A stretch of DNA of 64,000 bases from Micropruina sp. (GTDB lineage: Bacteria; Actinomycetota; Actinomycetes; Propionibacteriales; Propionibacteriaceae). The notes under the pieces are model-generated. The model ran no database searches and was not told where the DNA came from. It worked only from the letters and a program-made list of their open reading frames with translations. The stretch spans positions 1,178,001-1,242,000 of the forward strand of contig JADJVZ010000011.1 in the NCBI GenBank assembly GCA_016716635.1, in the 5' to 3' direction. The position numbers and the translations under genes were made by a program. Shown here piece after piece: positions 62,424 to 64,000 of this stretch (its first letter is position 1; every line of letters starts with the position of its first letter).

Positions 62424-62977
62424 ATGACGACGGGTGCGCTGCGCCGCACCCTTGCGCGGTTGTTGCTGACTGCCTGCCGGGTGTTCTTAGCCGGCTTCGT
62501 CTTTGCCCTCTGGGGTGCCGCGCTGGGGCTGTTGAAACCGCCCGCCCCAGATTGGCTATCGGCCCTCATCGTTCTCTTCTTGGTCTTGCCCATGGTCCTT
62601 TGGCCCATGCTGATCCTGCCCCTAGGACCGCTGTCACTGGCGACGATCGAAGGCGACGAACTTCACCTCCCAACGGTGCTCGGACCTCGTCACATCTCGT
62701 TGGACGGCGCCCGTGCGGACTTCTCGGACATCGGTTTCGATGACTTGCCTGAAGTGGTCTGGATCCGACAAGGCCGACAGATTCTCATCGCCTTGTCCGC
62801 GCGCTCGATCATGGACGAAGATCCCGACACGGCTCGGCGTTCTATGACGGGCTGCTGAAGACGCGCGAGGTGCGGCACGGCTCGGTGACGGGCGCTGGGA
62901 TCCTCTTGGTGTGGCTGGGACCACTGGTCTTGATCACCCTCGCTGTGATGGCGTTCTTTCCGAATGGCCTTGTCTAG
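62424..62977 (+). pseudogene. Small membrane protein, frameshifted near the C-terminus
   Basis: The first frame (ATG 62424) encodes two or three helices (LLLTACRVFLAGFVFALWG; LSALIVLFLVLPMVLWPMLILPL) and a soluble part ending RRSMTGC. In another frame from 62838 the reading continues as AFYDGLLKTREVRHGSVTGAG, then a helix LLVWLGPLVLITLAVMAFF, to a TAG at 62975. Adding one base at CGGCG (62835-62839) joins them (DTARAFYDGLLKTREV). The family is unknown. The full-length gene would overlap rsmE by 44 bp. Confidence 0.6.
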
Positions 62978-63701
62978 CGGCCAGTACCTGAAGTTGCGCC
63001 AGGGCGACCACACCGGCGGTAGACGTCCGTAGGACCGCATCGGCGATGGTGACCACGCGGGCCCCGGCGTCGCGGAAAGCCACTTGTTCGGGCTCGGTGA
63101 TGCCACCCTCCGGACCGATGACGAACATGATCTCTCCCGCCTCGGGCAACGGCACCGTCCACAGCGCCTCGTCGCCAGATTCGTGCAGGACGAGCGTCAG
63201 CGCGGTCTGGGCGACGCGCTTCACCAGGGCGTCCGTGCTCGCGGGCGCAGTCACCGATGGCACCCGGAAACGCCGCGACTGCTTGGCGGCCTCGCGGGCC
63301 TTGGACTGCCAGCGAGCAACCGCCTTGTCGGCGCGATCGGCGGCCCACTTGATCTCGGAGCGAGACGCGTTCCAGGGCACGACCTCGTCGATGCCCAGTT
63401 CGGACATCGCCTCGACGGCCAGCTCGGCACGGTCACCCTTGGCGAGCGCCTGGGCGGCCACCCACCGATGGCTGGATTCTGGGGTGGTGAACAGCTCGCC
63501 CACCTCGACGCCGAGTCCCGCCTTGTCGGCAGAGATCACCGGGCCGCGCACGGCGTGACCCAACCCGTCGGCGACCAGCACCACCTCACCCACGCGGATG
63601 CGTCGGACGGCCACCGCGTGATGGCCCTCATCGCCCCCCACACGGACGATCGCCCCGATCGCAGCCCCGGAGACGTCACCCAGAAACAGCGCCTCGGTCA
63701 T
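62934..63701 (-). CDS. rsmE: 16S rRNA (uracil-1498-N3)-methyltransferase RsmE
   Basis: RsmE methylates U1498 of 16S rRNA. The 255-residue SPOUT-fold protein has the knot motifs VIGPEGGITEPEQ and LRTSTAGVVALAQLQ, and a PUA-like N-terminal domain (HHAVAVRRIRVGE). The ATG shares one base with the dnaJ stop (TAATG), so both are coupled. Confidence 0.96.
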   Translation of the reverse strand: MTEALFLGDVSGAAIGAIVRVGGDEGHHAVAVRRIRVGEVVLVADGLGHAVRGPVISADKAGLGVEVGELFTTPESSHRWVAAQALAKGDRAELAVEAMSELGIDEVVPWNASRSEIKWAADRADKAVARWQSKAREAAKQSRRFRVPSVTAPASTDALVKRVAQTALTLVLHESGDEALWTVPLPEAGEIMFVIGPEGGITEPEQVAFRDAGARVVTIADAVLRTSTAGVVALAQLQVLAARQGHSERTPSQRG

Positions 63702-64000
63702 TACTGAAAGGCGTCCTTGAGCCAGCCGAAGACGCCTTTGTGTGAGCGCTCGGGGGCCAAATCGGGTGAATGCTCGGCTCGCAGATCAGCCAGGCGCCGC
63801 AGCAGCTCGCGCTGCTCTTCGTTCATCTTCGTCGGGGTCTGGACGACCAGCGTCACACCCAGATCGCCGCGTCCGCCACCACGCAGGTGCGGCACGCCAC
63901 GCCCCTTAACGGCAACGCGCGTGCCGGACTGGGTGCCGGCGGGCACATCGACCTCGACCTTGCCCGCACTCGGATCCATGTCCTCGCGCTCAGCCTCGAG
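63701..64000 (-). CDS. dnaJ: Chaperone DnaJ, C-terminal end (partial)
   Basis: The last 100 codons of a DnaJ-type chaperone are visible, reading from the window edge. DVPAGTQSGTRVAVKGRGVPHLRG is split over two strands of the C-terminal substrate-binding domain and is followed by GDLGVTLVVQTPTKM and a helical end. This is the C-terminal domain of the DnaJ2 group that precedes rsmE in actinobacteria. The J-domain is outside the window. Confidence 0.93.
   Translation of the reverse strand, partial: LEAEREDMDPSAGKVEVDVPAGTQSGTRVAVKGRGVPHLRGGGRGDLGVTLVVQTPTKMNEEQRELLRRLADLRAEHSPDLAPERSHKGVFGWLKDAFQ

Overview
The window is high-GC DNA with dense genes, many GTG starts and frequent 1-8 bp stop/start overlaps. 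Several gene families in it (FtsR, GarA-type FHA protein, SepH, DUF3000, DUF3710, DUF3093, DUF4193, DUF5998, DUF5709, DUF222-HNH, LigC) are essentially confined to Actinomycetota. The combination fits a Propionibacteriales-like actinobacterium; genus and species cannot be fixed from sequence alone. No rRNA, insertion sequence, prophage or CRISPR array was seen. Layout: (1) 1-12.6 kb, minus strand: a partial aminotransferase, a YihY membrane protein and gcvP, then the block known from M. tuberculosis Rv1822-Rv1832 (MerR, bifunctional nuclease, ftsR, garA, gcvH, DUF881-Sbp-DUF881, CDP-alcohol phosphatidyltransferase), joined directly to HIT-thrS. (2) 12.7-18.8 kb: a frameshifted AEC permease, a four-tRNA cluster (Val-GAC, Cys-GCA, Gly-GCC, Val-CAC), a CbiX-like protein, PPK2, LigC and MsrB. 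(3) 18.2-22 kb: DUF3000, RNase D and dxs. (4) 22-29.8 kb, accessory: secreted SGNH hydrolase, secreted S53 peptidase, unknown proteins, a decayed GNAT, a two-part membrane protein and a frameshifted 6-phospho-beta-glucosidase. (5) 29.8-40.1 kb, conserved: aconitase with a perfect operator-like palindrome, a TRAM RNA methyltransferase, DUF3710-dut-DUF3093, DUF4235, DUF4193, sepH, tdk, phosphodiesterase and DUF5998. (6) 40.2-47.9 kb: aldo/keto reductase, isoprenyl diphosphate synthase, frameshifted ApbE, argG, TetR and leuA behind a leucine leader-peptide attenuator. (7) 48-52.9 kb: alcohol dehydrogenase, then the conserved era-CNNM-ybeY-phoH group. (8) 52.9-62.4 kb, accessory: a toxin-antitoxin-like pair, Ada/AlkA fusion plus ogt, proline iminopeptidase, a lipoprotein, a queuosine-precursor transporter, a DUF222-HNH protein, a CPT-like kinase coupled to tgt. 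(9) 62.4-64 kb: a frameshifted membrane protein, rsmE and the end of dnaJ. Functionally the window mixes housekeeping work (glycine cleavage, tRNA charging and modification, envelope lipids and isoprenoids, TCA cycle, division control, rRNA maturation, alkylation repair) with accessory genes. Four genes carry one apparent single-base frameshift each, at or next to short homopolymer runs; this may be real decay or sequence error. I did not find a defence or biosynthetic system that is clearly new. The best leads are the tgt/CPT-kinase pair with a nearby queuosine-precursor transporter, the leucine leader attenuator, the acnA palindrome, the small toxin-antitoxin-like pair and the double-anchored protein at 26.1 kb.
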